DNA from: an uncultured bacterium
GTDB lineage: Bacteria > Bacteroidota > Bacteroidia > Sphingobacteriales > Sphingobacteriaceae
Length of the DNA stretch: 35,770 nucleotides
Direction: 5' to 3'
Assembly (NCBI GenBank): GCA_903951325.1
Contig: CAJBBN010000040.1
Coordinates: 1-35,770, forward strand
Positions 1 through 10,321 of this stretch are shown here, piece after piece (the first letter of the stretch is position 1; the number at the start of each line of letters is the position of its first letter). The notes beneath the pieces were generated by a model. The model was not told where the DNA came from and searched no databases. It worked only from the letters and a program-made list of their open reading frames with translations. A program made the translations under genes and the position numbers.

Positions 1-479
1 AATATTTATCATCGGGTAATGAGCACCACGATAACATAGCGGTAGAAGCCGCAAACGTGGGTTTGTTTTTAGGCGTATTGGGTTTATTAACAGGTATGCT
101 TTGGGCTAAATATACCTGGGGAGAAGCTTGGAGTAACGATCCTAAACAAAACAGTGCTGCAATAGGCATGTTGGTTTACTTAGCCTATTTTGTATTAAGA
201 GGTTCATTAGACGAAGCACAAAAAAGAGCTAAAATATCTGCTGTATATAGTGTTTTCGCCTTTCCTGTCATGATCGTATTACTCTTTATATTACCTCGTT
301 TAACCGATTCTTTGCATCCTGGTAATGGCGGAAATCCAGGTTTCAATAAATACGATATGGACAATCAAATGCGCATGGTATTTTATCCTGCAGTTATTGG
401 ATGGATATTAATGGGCGTTTGGGTGATGCAAATCAGGGTTCGTTTATTGGAAATTACTAATCAAATACTTGAAAACTAA
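1..479 (+). CDS. ccmC: Cytochrome c biogenesis heme-handling protein CcmC/CcsA-like, 5'-truncated by window edge
   Basis: Frame is open from base 3 (YLSSGNEHHDNIAVEAANVGLFLGVLGLLTGMLWAKYTWGEAW...); multi-TM with CcmC-like WAKYTWG.W and LRGSLDE segments; ccmD-like gene directly downstream. Confidence 0.85.
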   Translation, partial: YLSSGNEHHDNIAVEAANVGLFLGVLGLLTGMLWAKYTWGEAWSNDPKQNSAAIGMLVYLAYFVLRGSLDEAQKRAKISAVYSVFAFPVMIVLLFILPRLTDSLHPGNGGNPGFNKYDMDNQMRMVFYPAVIGWILMGVWVMQIRVRLLEITNQILEN

Positions 480-488
480 TACTTTACA

Positions 489-707
489 ATGAAAAAAATC
501 TTTATTTTATGTTTATTGACCTTTGTGGTACAATGGGCATTTGCGCAAGAACCAACAGCAGCACCAGTAGAAATGGCAGATTTACTCAGAAGCTCCGGGA
601 AAATCTATGTTGTCATAGGAACTATTTCTGTAGTATTCATTGGCTTAGCGATTTATCTTTTTTCAATAGATAAAAGACTCTCTAAATTAGAAAAAGAGCA
701 TAAATAA
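489..707 (+). CDS. ccmD: CcmD-family small membrane protein
   Basis: 72 aa, single TM plus charged tail (IYLFSIDKRLSKLEKEHK), directly downstream of ccmC; N-terminal signal-peptide-like segment ending AFAQ. Confidence 0.75.
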   Translation: MKKIFILCLLTFVVQWAFAQEPTAAPVEMADLLRSSGKIYVVIGTISVVFIGLAIYLFSIDKRLSKLEKEHK

Positions 708-795
708 TTTGCTAATCCTAATTATTAATCAAACATTTGCTCCATAATTTATTCAAACAAAACAAAAACCTATCATTAACTAGATTTATTTATTT

Positions 796-2241
796 ATGGC
801 TAAAACCGTAAAAGCAAAAAAAGCTGAACCAGAAGTACATTTCTTCGGAGATGTATGTTCGTTTTTCGATAAAGCAGCTCGCTTTACTCCGCACCCTCAA
901 GGGTTGTTGAATCAAATTAAAACATGTAATAGTGTTTATCGTTTTCAATTTCCGATTCGAAAAGGAAATGGTCAATTCGAAGTAATCGATGCGTGGAGAG
1001 TAGAACACTCTCAACACAAATTACCAACTAAGGGTGGTATTCGTTACAGCGAAATGGTAAATGAAGATGAGGTTATGGCACTAGCTGCTTTAATGACTTA
1101 CAAATGTGCTGTTGTAAATGTTCCATTTGGTGGAGCAAAAGGTGGTGTAAAAATTAATCCAAAAAATTACACTGTCGATCAATTAGAAAACATTACCCGT
1201 CGTTATACTTCAGAATTAATTAAGAAAAATTTCATTGGTCCGGGCATCGATGTACCAGCTCCAGATTATGGAACAGGTGAACGCGAAATGTCTTGGATTG
1301 TAGATACCTATGCCGCTATGAACCCAGGTTCATTAGATGCTAGTGCTTGTGTTACGGGTAAACCAATTTCACAATCGGGTATCAATGGTAGAAGAGAAGC
1401 AACCGGTAGAGGTATTTTTTATGCAGTTCGTGAATGCGTTAGCGTAAGCGAAGACATGAAAAAATTAGGCTTATCAGTTGGCTTAGAAGGTAAAAAAGTA
1501 ATTGTACAAGGTTTAGGAAACGTTGGTTTCTATGCTTCTAAATTTATCCAAGAAGCAGGTGGAATTATTGTTGGTTTATGTGAATTTGAAGGCGCTATTT
1601 ACAATCCAAAAGGATTAGATATAGACGCAGTTTTCAATCACCGTAAAAAAACAGGTTCTATTTTAAATTACAAAGGTGCAACCAAAGAATTTAAAAATTC
1701 ATCTATTGGTTTAGAGCAAGAATGTGATATTTTAATTCCAGCAGCTTTAGAAAACCAAATTACTAGCTCAAATATTTCTAAAATAAAAGCAAAAATTATT
1801 GCGGAAGGCGCAAATGGTCCAACTACTCCAGAAGCAGAAGAGTTCTTTACCAAAAAAGGTGGTATCATTATTCCAGATATGTATTGTAATGCAGGTGGTG
1901 TAACGGTTTCTTACTTCGAATGGTTGAAAAACTTATCGCATGTTGCTTTTGGTCGTATGGATAAAAGATACGAAGAAAACGCTAGTAGAACTTTCGTAGA
2001 TACTATAGAAAAAGCAACTGGTGTTACCTTATCGGCAGATCAACGTAAAGCTGTAATCAAAGGCCCAACAGAATTAGAGTTGGTAAACTCTGGTTTAGAA
2101 GACACTATGATTCGTTCATACCACGAAATGCGTGAAATTAAAGTAGTTAACAGAAAAGTAGACAGTTTAAGAACTGCCGCTTTTGTGGGCGCCATTGATA
2201 AAATTGCTGTATCATATATGAATCTTGGTATTTTCCCTTGA
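796..2241 (+). CDS. Glu/Leu/Phe/Val dehydrogenase (glutamate dehydrogenase family)
   Basis: 481 aa; [61 protein letters not shown] motifs. Confidence 0.95.
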   Translation: MAKTVKAKKAEPEVHFFGDVCSFFDKAARFTPHPQGLLNQIKTCNSVYRFQFPIRKGNGQFEVIDAWRVEHSQHKLPTKGGIRYSEMVNEDEVMALAALMTYKCAVVNVPFGGAKGGVKINPKNYTVDQLENITRRYTSELIKKNFIGPGIDVPAPDYGTGEREMSWIVDTYAAMNPGSLDASACVTGKPISQSGINGRREATGRGIFYAVRECVSVSEDMKKLGLSVGLEGKKVIVQGLGNVGFYASKFIQEAGGIIVGLCEFEGAIYNPKGLDIDAVFNHRKKTGSILNYKGATKEFKNSSIGLEQECDILIPAALENQITSSNISKIKAKIIAEGANGPTTPEAEEFFTKKGGIIIPDMYCNAGGVTVSYFEWLKNLSHVAFGRMDKRYEENASRTFVDTIEKATGVTLSADQRKAVIKGPTELELVNSGLEDTMIRSYHEMREIKVVNRKVDSLRTAAFVGAIDKIAVSYMNLGIFP

Positions 2242-2263
2242 TCCATGCTTATTATGCAGAAAC

Positions 2264-2294
2264 AAAAAGCCTCGTATTTACACGGGGCTTTTTT
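2264..2294 (+). terminator. Rho-independent terminator after the dehydrogenase gene
   Basis: AAAAAGCCTCG-tatttaca-CGGGGCTTTTT: perfect stem apart from one T-G wobble, followed by a T run. Confidence 0.8.
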
Positions 2295-2380
2295 GTTGCT
2301 ATATTATTTCTAAAAGGCTTATTAAATAGGTATTGTAGCCTAATTTCTCCTAATTTTTTTTTATATTTATTTTGAAAAAA

Positions 2381-3124
2381 ATGGGAAATCCGAAAAACAT
2401 ACTCCTCGAAATTTGTGCTGCAAATTTTGCTTCTGCGCAAGCAGCTAGTTTAGCTGGTGCAGACAGAATTGAACTGTGTTCGGCTTTAGCAGTTGGCGGA
2501 TTAACACCTTCGCATGCTTTGCTCGAAGCGGTGCAGCATGCGTTTGCAATTCCGGTGCATGTTTTGGTTCGTCCAAGAGAAGGTGATTTTTTGTATTCTG
2601 ATGCGGAGTTTCAAATCATGCAAGAAGAAATTTTAAAAATCAAACAAATGGGTTTTGCTGGCGTAGTGTTTGGTATATTAAATGCCGATGCAACCATAGA
2701 TGAAAAAAGATGTGCAGCATTAGTCGCAATGGCAAAACCGATGCAACTTACTTTTCATCGTGCTTTCGACTTTGTAAGGCAAGCCAATGTAGCACTAGAA
2801 AAACTAATCGAATTAGGCTTTGATTATGTTTTAACCTCTGGTTTGAAAAGCACGGCCGAGTTGGGTTTAACGCAATTAACCGACTTAGTAGCCCAAGCAA
2901 ACAATCGTATTCAAATAATACCCGCTGCTGGTATCAACGAAAACAATGTTACAGCAATTTTACAAACAACAAAAGCCAATATTATTCATTGTTCATTAAG
3001 CGAAGAAGTGCCAAGTAAAATGCAAGTTAATGTTGGTCCTGATTTAGGATTTGTGAATGTAGTGTCGAGCGAAATAAAAATAAGAGCGGTCAAAAAAATA
3101 ATAACAACCATAAGCCATGCGTAA
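2381..3124 (+). CDS. cutC: CutC-family protein (annotated copper homeostasis; TIM barrel)
   Basis: ILLEICAANFASAQAASLAGADRIELCSALAVGGLTPS..., VHVLVRPREGDFLYS, TFHRAFDF, VLTSG. ORF track starts at a TTG (2372); ATG at 2381 is preferred. Confidence 0.9.
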   Translation: MGNPKNILLEICAANFASAQAASLAGADRIELCSALAVGGLTPSHALLEAVQHAFAIPVHVLVRPREGDFLYSDAEFQIMQEEILKIKQMGFAGVVFGILNADATIDEKRCAALVAMAKPMQLTFHRAFDFVRQANVALEKLIELGFDYVLTSGLKSTAELGLTQLTDLVAQANNRIQIIPAAGINENNVTAILQTTKANIIHCSLSEEVPSKMQVNVGPDLGFVNVVSSEIKIRAVKKIITTISHA

Positions 3125-5657
3125 ATTAGGCTCGATGTTGTTTTTTTTACTTTCGATTGTTAGCCTAGCAAATGTGCAGGCACAGTCCATTGTTGATTTA
3201 ACAAATGCAGCACCATGGTATTTTAAAGAATTCAATAATGCCGATTCGCAATGGCTGCAGGCTAAAGTGCCGGGTACCATTCACCAAGATTTATTAGCTC
3301 ATCAATTAATTGCAGATCCCTATTTATTAAATAACGAACAGCAGGCACAATGGCCAGCTCAAAAGGAATGGCTTTACCAAACCACCATTTTATTGACACC
3401 AGCCATGGCGGCTTATCAGCAAATTGATTTAGTTTTCGAAGGCTTAGACACTGATGCAGAAATTTCAATCAATGGAAAAGTAATAGCAAGTGTTAATAAT
3501 ATGTTTCGTGTTTGGAAATTCAATATTCGAAAGCAATTAAAAATAGGTAATAATCAGTTGCAGGTAAAATTTTTATCCAGCGAAAAAATCGCAGCTTCTG
3601 CATACGAAAAACTACAGCCTAAAATTCCATTAGATGAAAGAATCATGGTCCGTAAAGCAGCCTATCAATTTGGCTGGGATTGGGGCCCTCGTTTGGTTAC
3701 AGCAGGTATCTGTAAAAATGTGTATTTACATTGCTGGGATCAATTAAAAATAGCACACATTCAATATCAGCAGTTGCAAATAGACACCGTAATGGCCTGC
3801 TTAAATGCAAAAGTGTGTATCAATAGTCTTGTCGAACAAAATGTTAGCTATCAAATTATCGATAGTATCACCAAGCAAGTTTATGCAAGTAGTGAATTAA
3901 AATTAATGAAAGGGCAGCAATTTTTTAATATTCCCTTTACCATTAACAAGCCCAAGTTATGGTGGTGCAATGGTTTGGGAGCACCCAATTTATTAAATTT
4001 AACATTTAACTTGCAAAATAAAAATAATCAAATTTCAGAAAACACCCGCATAGGCTTGAGAAAAATCGAACTCATTCAACAAGCTGATCAAAAAGGCAAA
4101 AGTTTTTATTTCAAATTAAATGGGCTGTCTGTTTTTATGAAAGGTGCTAATTATATACCGCAAGATAATTTTATACCTCGGGTAAGTAGCGCGCAAACTA
4201 AAACTTTAATTCATCAAGCAAAAGCCGCAAACTTCAATATGTTAAGGGTTTGGGGCGGTGGCATCTACGAGAGCGATGCGTTTTATAACGCCTGCGACGA
4301 ATCTGGAATATTAGTTTGGCAAGATTTTATGTTTGCTTGTGGCTTAGTACCCGGAGACGCGGCTTTTGCTAATAATGTCAAACAAGAAATTGCCGATCAA
4401 CTTATTCGATTAAGAAACCATCCTTGTATTGCTTTGTGGTGTGGTAACAACGAAGTAGCAGAGGGATGGTCTAATTGGGGTTGGCAAAAACAATTTAATA
4501 TGAACGCTACAGATTCCATTCGAATTTGGTCCGATTATCAAAAAATATTTCATCAAATTATTCCATCGGTAATCGATAGCTTGAGCGATGGCATTGCTTA
4601 TTGGCCATCTTCGCCTCAATTTGGTTGGGGAAGAAAAGAAAGTTTACAATATGGTGATATTCATTATTGGGGAGTTTGGTGGGGCGAAGAACCTTTCGAA
4701 AAATACCAACAAAAAGTAGGTCGATTTGTATCCGAGTATGGCTTTCAATCTTTTCCAAGTAAAAGCACGCTCGAAAAATTTACGAACCTAAACGAACGAA
4801 AATTAAATTCGAGCACTATGCAAGCGCATCAAAAACATCCTAAAGGTTTTCAAATCATAGATCAGCAAATGGGCTTGTACTATCAAAAGCCCTCGGAGTT
4901 CGATACATATACTTACACGAGCCAAGTTTTGCAAGCAGAGGGCTTAAAAATAGCAATAGAGGCGCACCGTTCGGCTATGCCATATTGTATGGGTACTTTG
5001 TATTGGCAGTTCAACGATTGTTGGCCGGTGGTGTCTTGGTCGAGCAGCGATTATTATCAAGATAAAAAAGCAGCTTATTATTTTGTAAAAAAATGTTTTG
5101 CTACCAACATGTTGGCATTCAAAAAACAACAGGATTCTTTACAAGTTTGTTTAGTGAGTGATTCACTAAACGAAATGCAAGTCCAATTTAAATTTCGGGT
5201 AATGGATTTTACTGGAAAAAAAATCTTGGAAAACAATCAGTTGTTAAAGGTGGCGCCACAATCTGCTACTATGCTATTAAATAAATCCATCGCTTCGATT
5301 GTTTCTAACCATTCCTTGCAAAATTTAGTAGCTGTAGCAAGCATTCAAAAAGTCGATGGAAGTATAATTGATCAATATTATTATTTTGATACTGTTAAAA
5401 ATTTAGCCTTAAAAAAAGATACCATCCAACTGCAACAAACTAGGCAAAACAACCAAGTAGCCATTACTTTACTTTCTCCAACATTAAAAAAGAATGTACA
5501 ACTGGCTACAAATATATCTGGCGAATTTTCTGATAATTATTTTGATCTTTTACCCAATCAAACACAAATTATTTATTTCAAACCCGCTCAGCTACTGCCT
5601 TTGGAAAGTATTCCATTGACTACCAAATTTATCTATAATAAAGAATCGAAAAAATAA
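3117..5657 (+). CDS. Secreted beta-mannosidase, glycoside hydrolase family 2
   Basis: Signal peptide (..SLANVQAQ); GH2 mannosidase motifs VPGTIHQDL, MLRVWGGGIYE, acid/base WCGNNE, nucleophile VSEYGFQSFPS, LYWQFNDCWPVVSWSS. Overlaps cutC by 8 nt. Confidence 0.93.
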   Translation: MRKLGSMLFFLLSIVSLANVQAQSIVDLTNAAPWYFKEFNNADSQWLQAKVPGTIHQDLLAHQLIADPYLLNNEQQAQWPAQKEWLYQTTILLTPAMAAYQQIDLVFEGLDTDAEISINGKVIASVNNMFRVWKFNIRKQLKIGNNQLQVKFLSSEKIAASAYEKLQPKIPLDERIMVRKAAYQFGWDWGPRLVTAGICKNVYLHCWDQLKIAHIQYQQLQIDTVMACLNAKVCINSLVEQNVSYQIIDSITKQVYASSELKLMKGQQFFNIPFTINKPKLWWCNGLGAPNLLNLTFNLQNKNNQISENTRIGLRKIELIQQADQKGKSFYFKLNGLSVFMKGANYIPQDNFIPRVSSAQTKTLIHQAKAANFNMLRVWGGGIYESDAFYNACDESGILVWQDFMFACGLVPGDAAFANNVKQEIADQLIRLRNHPCIALWCGNNEVAEGWSNWGWQKQFNMNATDSIRIWSDYQKIFHQIIPSVIDSLSDGIAYWPSSPQFGWGRKESLQYGDIHYWGVWWGEEPFEKYQQKVGRFVSEYGFQSFPSKSTLEKFTNLNERKLNSSTMQAHQKHPKGFQIIDQQMGLYYQKPSEFDTYTYTSQVLQAEGLKIAIEAHRSAMPYCMGTLYWQFNDCWPVVSWSSSDYYQDKKAAYYFVKKCFATNMLAFKKQQDSLQVCLVSDSLNEMQVQFKFRVMDFTGKKILENNQLLKVAPQSATMLLNKSIASIVSNHSLQNLVAVASIQKVDGSIIDQYYYFDTVKNLALKKDTIQLQQTRQNNQVAITLLSPTLKKNVQLATNISGEFSDNYFDLLPNQTQIIYFKPAQLLPLESIPLTTKFIYNKESKK

Positions 5658-5663
5658 ATACCC

Positions 5664-8585
5664 ATGAAAAAAATTATCCTGTACTTTTTTTGTTTCCCCA
5701 TTTTGTTGGCTTCGGCACAAAAACAAACAACAAATTTAGCAAGTATGGTCAATCCATTTATCGGCACAGGAGGCCACGGGCATACCTTTCCAGGCGCTTC
5801 AAGTCCTTTCGGCATGGTGCAATTAAGCCCAGATACTCGATTAGATGGATGGGATGGATGCGGCGGTTACCATTACGATGATAGTATTATTTACGGTTTT
5901 TCTCATACGCATTTAAGCGGCACAGGTGTTTCGGATTACGGTGATATTTTATTGATGCCTAGTACCAATGCGGCAGTTGATTTATCAAATTATGCCTATG
6001 CGCAAAAATTTAGTCACCAAGCAGAGTCGGCACATGCGGGCTTTTATGAAGTACAATTAGCTAATCAAGTTAAAGTAGCACTGACCGCAACTTCTAGAGC
6101 AGGCTACCATCGTTACCAATTTCCAAATCAATCGTCTGTTAATTTGGTACTCAACTTAAAACACCGCGATCAAGTGATTGCATCAAGCTTAAAACAAATC
6201 AATGCATATGAAATAGAAGGAATGCGTCGTTCCAAAGCTTGGGCGAATGATCAACATGTTTATTTTGTGATGCGTTTTTCCAAGCCTATTCAAAGTATCC
6301 AATTAGCGAATCAACAAATAGTAAAAATTGGAGAAACTATTCAAAGTAATGATATCATATCACTTATAAATTTTCAGCAAGATCAAAATTCAACGCTAGA
6401 AGTTAAGGTTGGCATATCAGCGGTAAGTGAAGCAGGCGCTAGGCTCAATTTAGCAACAGAAATTGCGAACCAATCTTTTGAAAAAGTACTTGCTAAAGTG
6501 AACGCAAGTTGGAACAAAGAATTAGGTAAAATTACCATCAAAGATTCTCGTGTAAAATTAAAAAAGATTTTTTATACCGCCTTGTACCATGCCATGCTCA
6601 GCCCTAATGTTTACAATGATGTAGATGGTCAATACAGGGGAAGAGATTTGCAAATTCATCAATCCAAAGAATTCAATAATTATTCTGTTTTTTCATTATG
6701 GGATACTTATCGAGCAGCGCATCCTTTGTTAACAGTGATAGATCAAAAGAGAAGCAATGATTTTATTCAAACATTTATTCAACAAGCCGAACAAGGTGGC
6801 TTGCTTCCAGTATGGGAGTTAGCTGGCAACGAAACCAATTGTATGATTGGTTATCATTCCGTTTCGGTTATTGCCGATGCCTTTCTCAAAGGAATTCGTC
6901 AATATGATGTAGAGAAAGCATTTGAAGCGATGAAAAAATCTGCGAATCAAAACGAACTTTCTTTAAATGCTTATCGAAAATACGGATTTGTACCTGCAGA
7001 TATTGCTTCGGAGTCTGTTTCAAAAACGCTAGAATACGCTTACGACGATTGGTGTATTGCCCAAATGGCAAAGGCCTTAGGGCATCAAGCCGATTACGAT
7101 ATTTTTATTCAGCGTGCGCAATATTATAAAAATGTTTTTGATCAAGAGCGTGGTTTTATGCGTGCAAGAATTAATAATTCATGGATTAGTCCATTCAATC
7201 CTTACGAAGTTAATTTCAATTATACCGAAGCAAATGCTTGGCAATATTTATTTATGGTTCCTCAAGATATCAATGGATTAATGGATTTGATGGGTGGTAA
7301 AGAAAAATTTGCTACAAAATTAATGGATTTGTTCATGGCCGATTCCGCTACTACAGGAAGGGTACAAGCCGACATCACCGGATTAATAGGACAATATGCA
7401 CATGGCAACGAACCAAGTCATCACATGGCTTATTTGTTTAATGCTGCTGGGCAACCATGGAAAACACAAAGTTTAGTTAGCGTTATTTCAGAAGAAATGT
7501 ATCGTAATAATCCTGCTGGTTTAATCGGCAACGAAGATTGTGGTCAAATGTCTGCTTGGTATGTATGGTCTGCTATGGGGCTGTATCCGGTTACACCAGG
7601 CTCAGCCAATTATGAAATTGGTTCACCCATGTTTGAAGAAGTAACCATTCATTTAGAAAATGGTAAGCAGTTTATTATTAAAGCGAAAAAGAATGGTGAT
7701 TATGCTCAGTACATTCAGTCTGCTACTTTCAATCAACGCGAATTCAATCAAAGTCATATTTCGCATCAGTCAATAATGAATGGAGGTACGCTTGTATTTC
7801 AAATGGCTGATACTGCCAATAAAAAATGGGCTGTTGAAAATTATAATATAACTTCCATAAAAGATCAATTGATTACCGCTGTGCCTTATATAAAACAAGC
7901 CACTCGAACTTTTTATGATTCTACTTTAGTGGCTATGCAATGTGTGAGTTCGAATGCTAGTATTTACTATACCCTTAATGGAGATGTGCCAAGTGTAAAA
8001 TCAAATTTATATAGCAAACCTTTTTATATTCATCAAACAACGCCTATTAAAATGTTAGCCATTGCGCCAAAAGCTTTGCCTTCTAAAACAGTAGCGTCGC
8101 TGCATACTAAAATGATAGATCATCGAACGGTGCAATTGCAATTTCCATATGCGCCACAATATGCTGCCTCGGGTCCACAAACTTTAGTTGATTTTATTAC
8201 TGGAACGACTAGCTTTCAAACAGGCGCATGGCAAGGTTTTGAAGGAGTTGATTTAATTGCTACGGTAGATTTGGGAGAAATTAAAAACATTAAACAAATA
8301 GCGACTACCTTTTTGCAAGACCAAGGTTCTTGGATTTTTTTACCTAAAGAGGTGTCTTATGCTATTTCAACAGACGGCCAGCATTTTACAGCATTTGATG
8401 CAATTAATTATGATGCGGCAAAAGAGGATGCAAGTAAATTAATTCATGCATTTGTGAGAAGTTTTAATGTAACTAAAGTGAGGTACGTAAAAATGACCGC
8501 AAAAACTATTGGTCAATGTCCAAGCTGGCACTTAGGCGCTGGGGGCACTTCCTGGATTTTTGCAGACGAAATAGCTATTGAATAA
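5664..8585 (+). CDS. Secreted GH92 alpha-mannosidase with C-terminal chitobiase-C-like and F5/8 type C (discoidin-like) modules
   Basis: VNPFIGTGGHGHTFPGASSPFGMVQLSPDT, FSHTHLSGTG, WDTYRAAHPL, GNEPSHHMAYLFNAAGQPWKTQ, GNEDCGQMSAWYVWSAMGLYPVTPGS; signal peptide ending SAQ. Confidence 0.95.
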   Translation: MKKIILYFFCFPILLASAQKQTTNLASMVNPFIGTGGHGHTFPGASSPFGMVQLSPDTRLDGWDGCGGYHYDDSIIYGFSHTHLSGTGVSDYGDILLMPSTNAAVDLSNYAYAQKFSHQAESAHAGFYEVQLANQVKVALTATSRAGYHRYQFPNQSSVNLVLNLKHRDQVIASSLKQINAYEIEGMRRSKAWANDQHVYFVMRFSKPIQSIQLANQQIVKIGETIQSNDIISLINFQQDQNSTLEVKVGISAVSEAGARLNLATEIANQSFEKVLAKVNASWNKELGKITIKDSRVKLKKIFYTALYHAMLSPNVYNDVDGQYRGRDLQIHQSKEFNNYSVFSLWDTYRAAHPLLTVIDQKRSNDFIQTFIQQAEQGGLLPVWELAGNETNCMIGYHSVSVIADAFLKGIRQYDVEKAFEAMKKSANQNELSLNAYRKYGFVPADIASESVSKTLEYAYDDWCIAQMAKALGHQADYDIFIQRAQYYKNVFDQERGFMRARINNSWISPFNPYEVNFNYTEANAWQYLFMVPQDINGLMDLMGGKEKFATKLMDLFMADSATTGRVQADITGLIGQYAHGNEPSHHMAYLFNAAGQPWKTQSLVSVISEEMYRNNPAGLIGNEDCGQMSAWYVWSAMGLYPVTPGSANYEIGSPMFEEVTIHLENGKQFIIKAKKNGDYAQYIQSATFNQREFNQSHISHQSIMNGGTLVFQMADTANKKWAVENYNITSIKDQLITAVPYIKQATRTFYDSTLVAMQCVSSNASIYYTLNGDVPSVKSNLYSKPFYIHQTTPIKMLAIAPKALPSKTVASLHTKMIDHRTVQLQFPYAPQYAASGPQTLVDFITGTTSFQTGAWQGFEGVDLIATVDLGEIKNIKQIATTFLQDQGSWIFLPKEVSYAISTDGQHFTAFDAINYDAAKEDASKLIHAFVRSFNVTKVRYVKMTAKTIGQCPSWHLGAGGTSWIFADEIAIE

Positions 8586-8586
8586 T

Positions 8587-10314
8587 ATGAAAAAAAGAAT
8601 TTTAATTTTATTTTTTTCTGTTTTGTTTAGCTTTTTAGCTAATGCACAAACAGCCGTTAATTCGCAATGGTATAACGATGCTAAATTTGGCATTTTTGTG
8701 CATTATGGATTGTATGCGCAAATTGGTTATACCGAATGGGCGCAAAATCATTTCGAAATACAAGCAGCCGATTACGAAAAACTACAAAGCCAATTTGCAC
8801 CAAGCCAATTCAATGCCAATCAATGGGTTCAATTATTTATGGAAGCTGGTGCAAAATACCTTGTTTTTACGGCTAAACACCACGAAGGGTTTTCGATGTA
8901 TCAATCAAAATATACCGATTTCAATTCTTTTAAAAGCCCATACAGCATTGACTTTCTGGCGCAATTAAGTGAAGCTTGTTTACAAAAGAAAGGTTTGCCT
9001 TTTGGGGTATATTATTCGGTTATGGATTGGCATCATCCCGATTATTTACCGCGTCGCTATTTTGATAATCGACCAAAGGAATTAGCAAATACAAATAACT
9101 ATAAACTATTTTTTAAAAATCAAGTATCCGAAATAATCGATCGCTATCAACCCTCATTATTGTGGTTTGATGGTGAATGGGAAAATACGCACGATAGTTT
9201 AGAAAGTGTAGCGCTCGATCAAATGATTCGTGATAAAAATCCAAGTATTTTAATCAATAACCGATTGAGTAGGTATGTAAAAGGAGATTTTAAAACCCCC
9301 GAAAATGCAGTGCCTGCAACAGGACTTAAAAGCGAAGATGGCAAACCCGTAAATTGGGAATTATGTTATACCATCAACGATAGCTGGGGCTATGATCCAT
9401 ACAGTACAGAGTTTAAGTCGGCTAGAGGCCTTATACGATTGCTAGTTGATATTTGTTCAAAAGGAGGCAACTTATTGCTCAATGTAGGGCCTAAACCCGA
9501 TGGCAGTATACAATCCGAATTTCAAGAAAGATTATTGGCTATGGGTAAATGGTTAAAAGAAAATGGAAATGCCATTTATGGAACCAAAGCCAGCATCTTC
9601 GAACAATTACCATTTTATGGTGCAAGTACCACTAAAGGAAACACCATTTATTTGCATGCTTTTTTAATGCCATCGAATCGTCAATTGGCTATGCCACTAT
9701 TGAAAAATAACATCACCAAGGTTTACCATCTTGCATCTAAAAAAGAATTACCCTATCATATTTCAAACAACCAATATATCATAGATTGTAATGGAATTAA
9801 AATTGATGATGCTGCAACCGTTATTGCCGTTGAGACTGCAGGCCTACCCGAATTAAAATCGCAATTCCCTTTATATGCTGCTAATCAAACCATCGACTTA
9901 TTGCCAGAGACAGCAAGCTTTGATCCGATGACTAAAAAAGAAAATATGTTGGTGCAATATTTTGATAAAATGTTATTAAAAAAATGGAATCAACAAAACG
10001 CTTTAAATAATATTCAATGGCATTTTTCGATTTCCAAACCAACAATTTACGACGTATATATTAAAGCGGCAAGTGCCAACGAATTAAAAGGAAATATATC
10101 AGCTAACTTACAAATAGATAGTACGCGTAATTTACTTTTCGAAATTCCAGCCCGAACGGCTTATACCTATACCAATGCTTATATGTACAAACCAATATAC
10201 ATAGGCCAAATAACCATAAACAAAGGGTTTAACGACATCAAATTAAAAGTGTTACCTAAAGCTGGTCAAGAACTCGTATTCGAAAAAATCACATTTATTC
10301 CACATCAAAAATAA
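8587..10314 (+). CDS. Secreted GH29 alpha-L-fucosidase
   Basis: WYNDAKFGIFVHYGLYA, YLVFTAKHHEGFSMYQSKYTDFNS, LLWFDGEW (nucleophile region), GGNLLLNVGPKPDGSI; signal peptide ending LANAQ. ATG at 8587 preferred over TTG at 8578. Confidence 0.95.
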   Translation: MKKRILILFFSVLFSFLANAQTAVNSQWYNDAKFGIFVHYGLYAQIGYTEWAQNHFEIQAADYEKLQSQFAPSQFNANQWVQLFMEAGAKYLVFTAKHHEGFSMYQSKYTDFNSFKSPYSIDFLAQLSEACLQKKGLPFGVYYSVMDWHHPDYLPRRYFDNRPKELANTNNYKLFFKNQVSEIIDRYQPSLLWFDGEWENTHDSLESVALDQMIRDKNPSILINNRLSRYVKGDFKTPENAVPATGLKSEDGKPVNWELCYTINDSWGYDPYSTEFKSARGLIRLLVDICSKGGNLLLNVGPKPDGSIQSEFQERLLAMGKWLKENGNAIYGTKASIFEQLPFYGASTTKGNTIYLHAFLMPSNRQLAMPLLKNNITKVYHLASKKELPYHISNNQYIIDCNGIKIDDAATVIAVETAGLPELKSQFPLYAANQTIDLLPETASFDPMTKKENMLVQYFDKMLLKKWNQQNALNNIQWHFSISKPTIYDVYIKAASANELKGNISANLQIDSTRNLLFEIPARTAYTYTNAYMYKPIYIGQITINKGFNDIKLKVLPKAGQELVFEKITFIPHQK

Positions 10315-10321
10315 TCTACCG

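Noticed and set aside
8642-8968. 108-aa + strand ORF overlapping the GH29 gene
   Set aside because: Alternate frame of strongly conserved alpha-fucosidase coding sequence; composition looks like a frame artefact.
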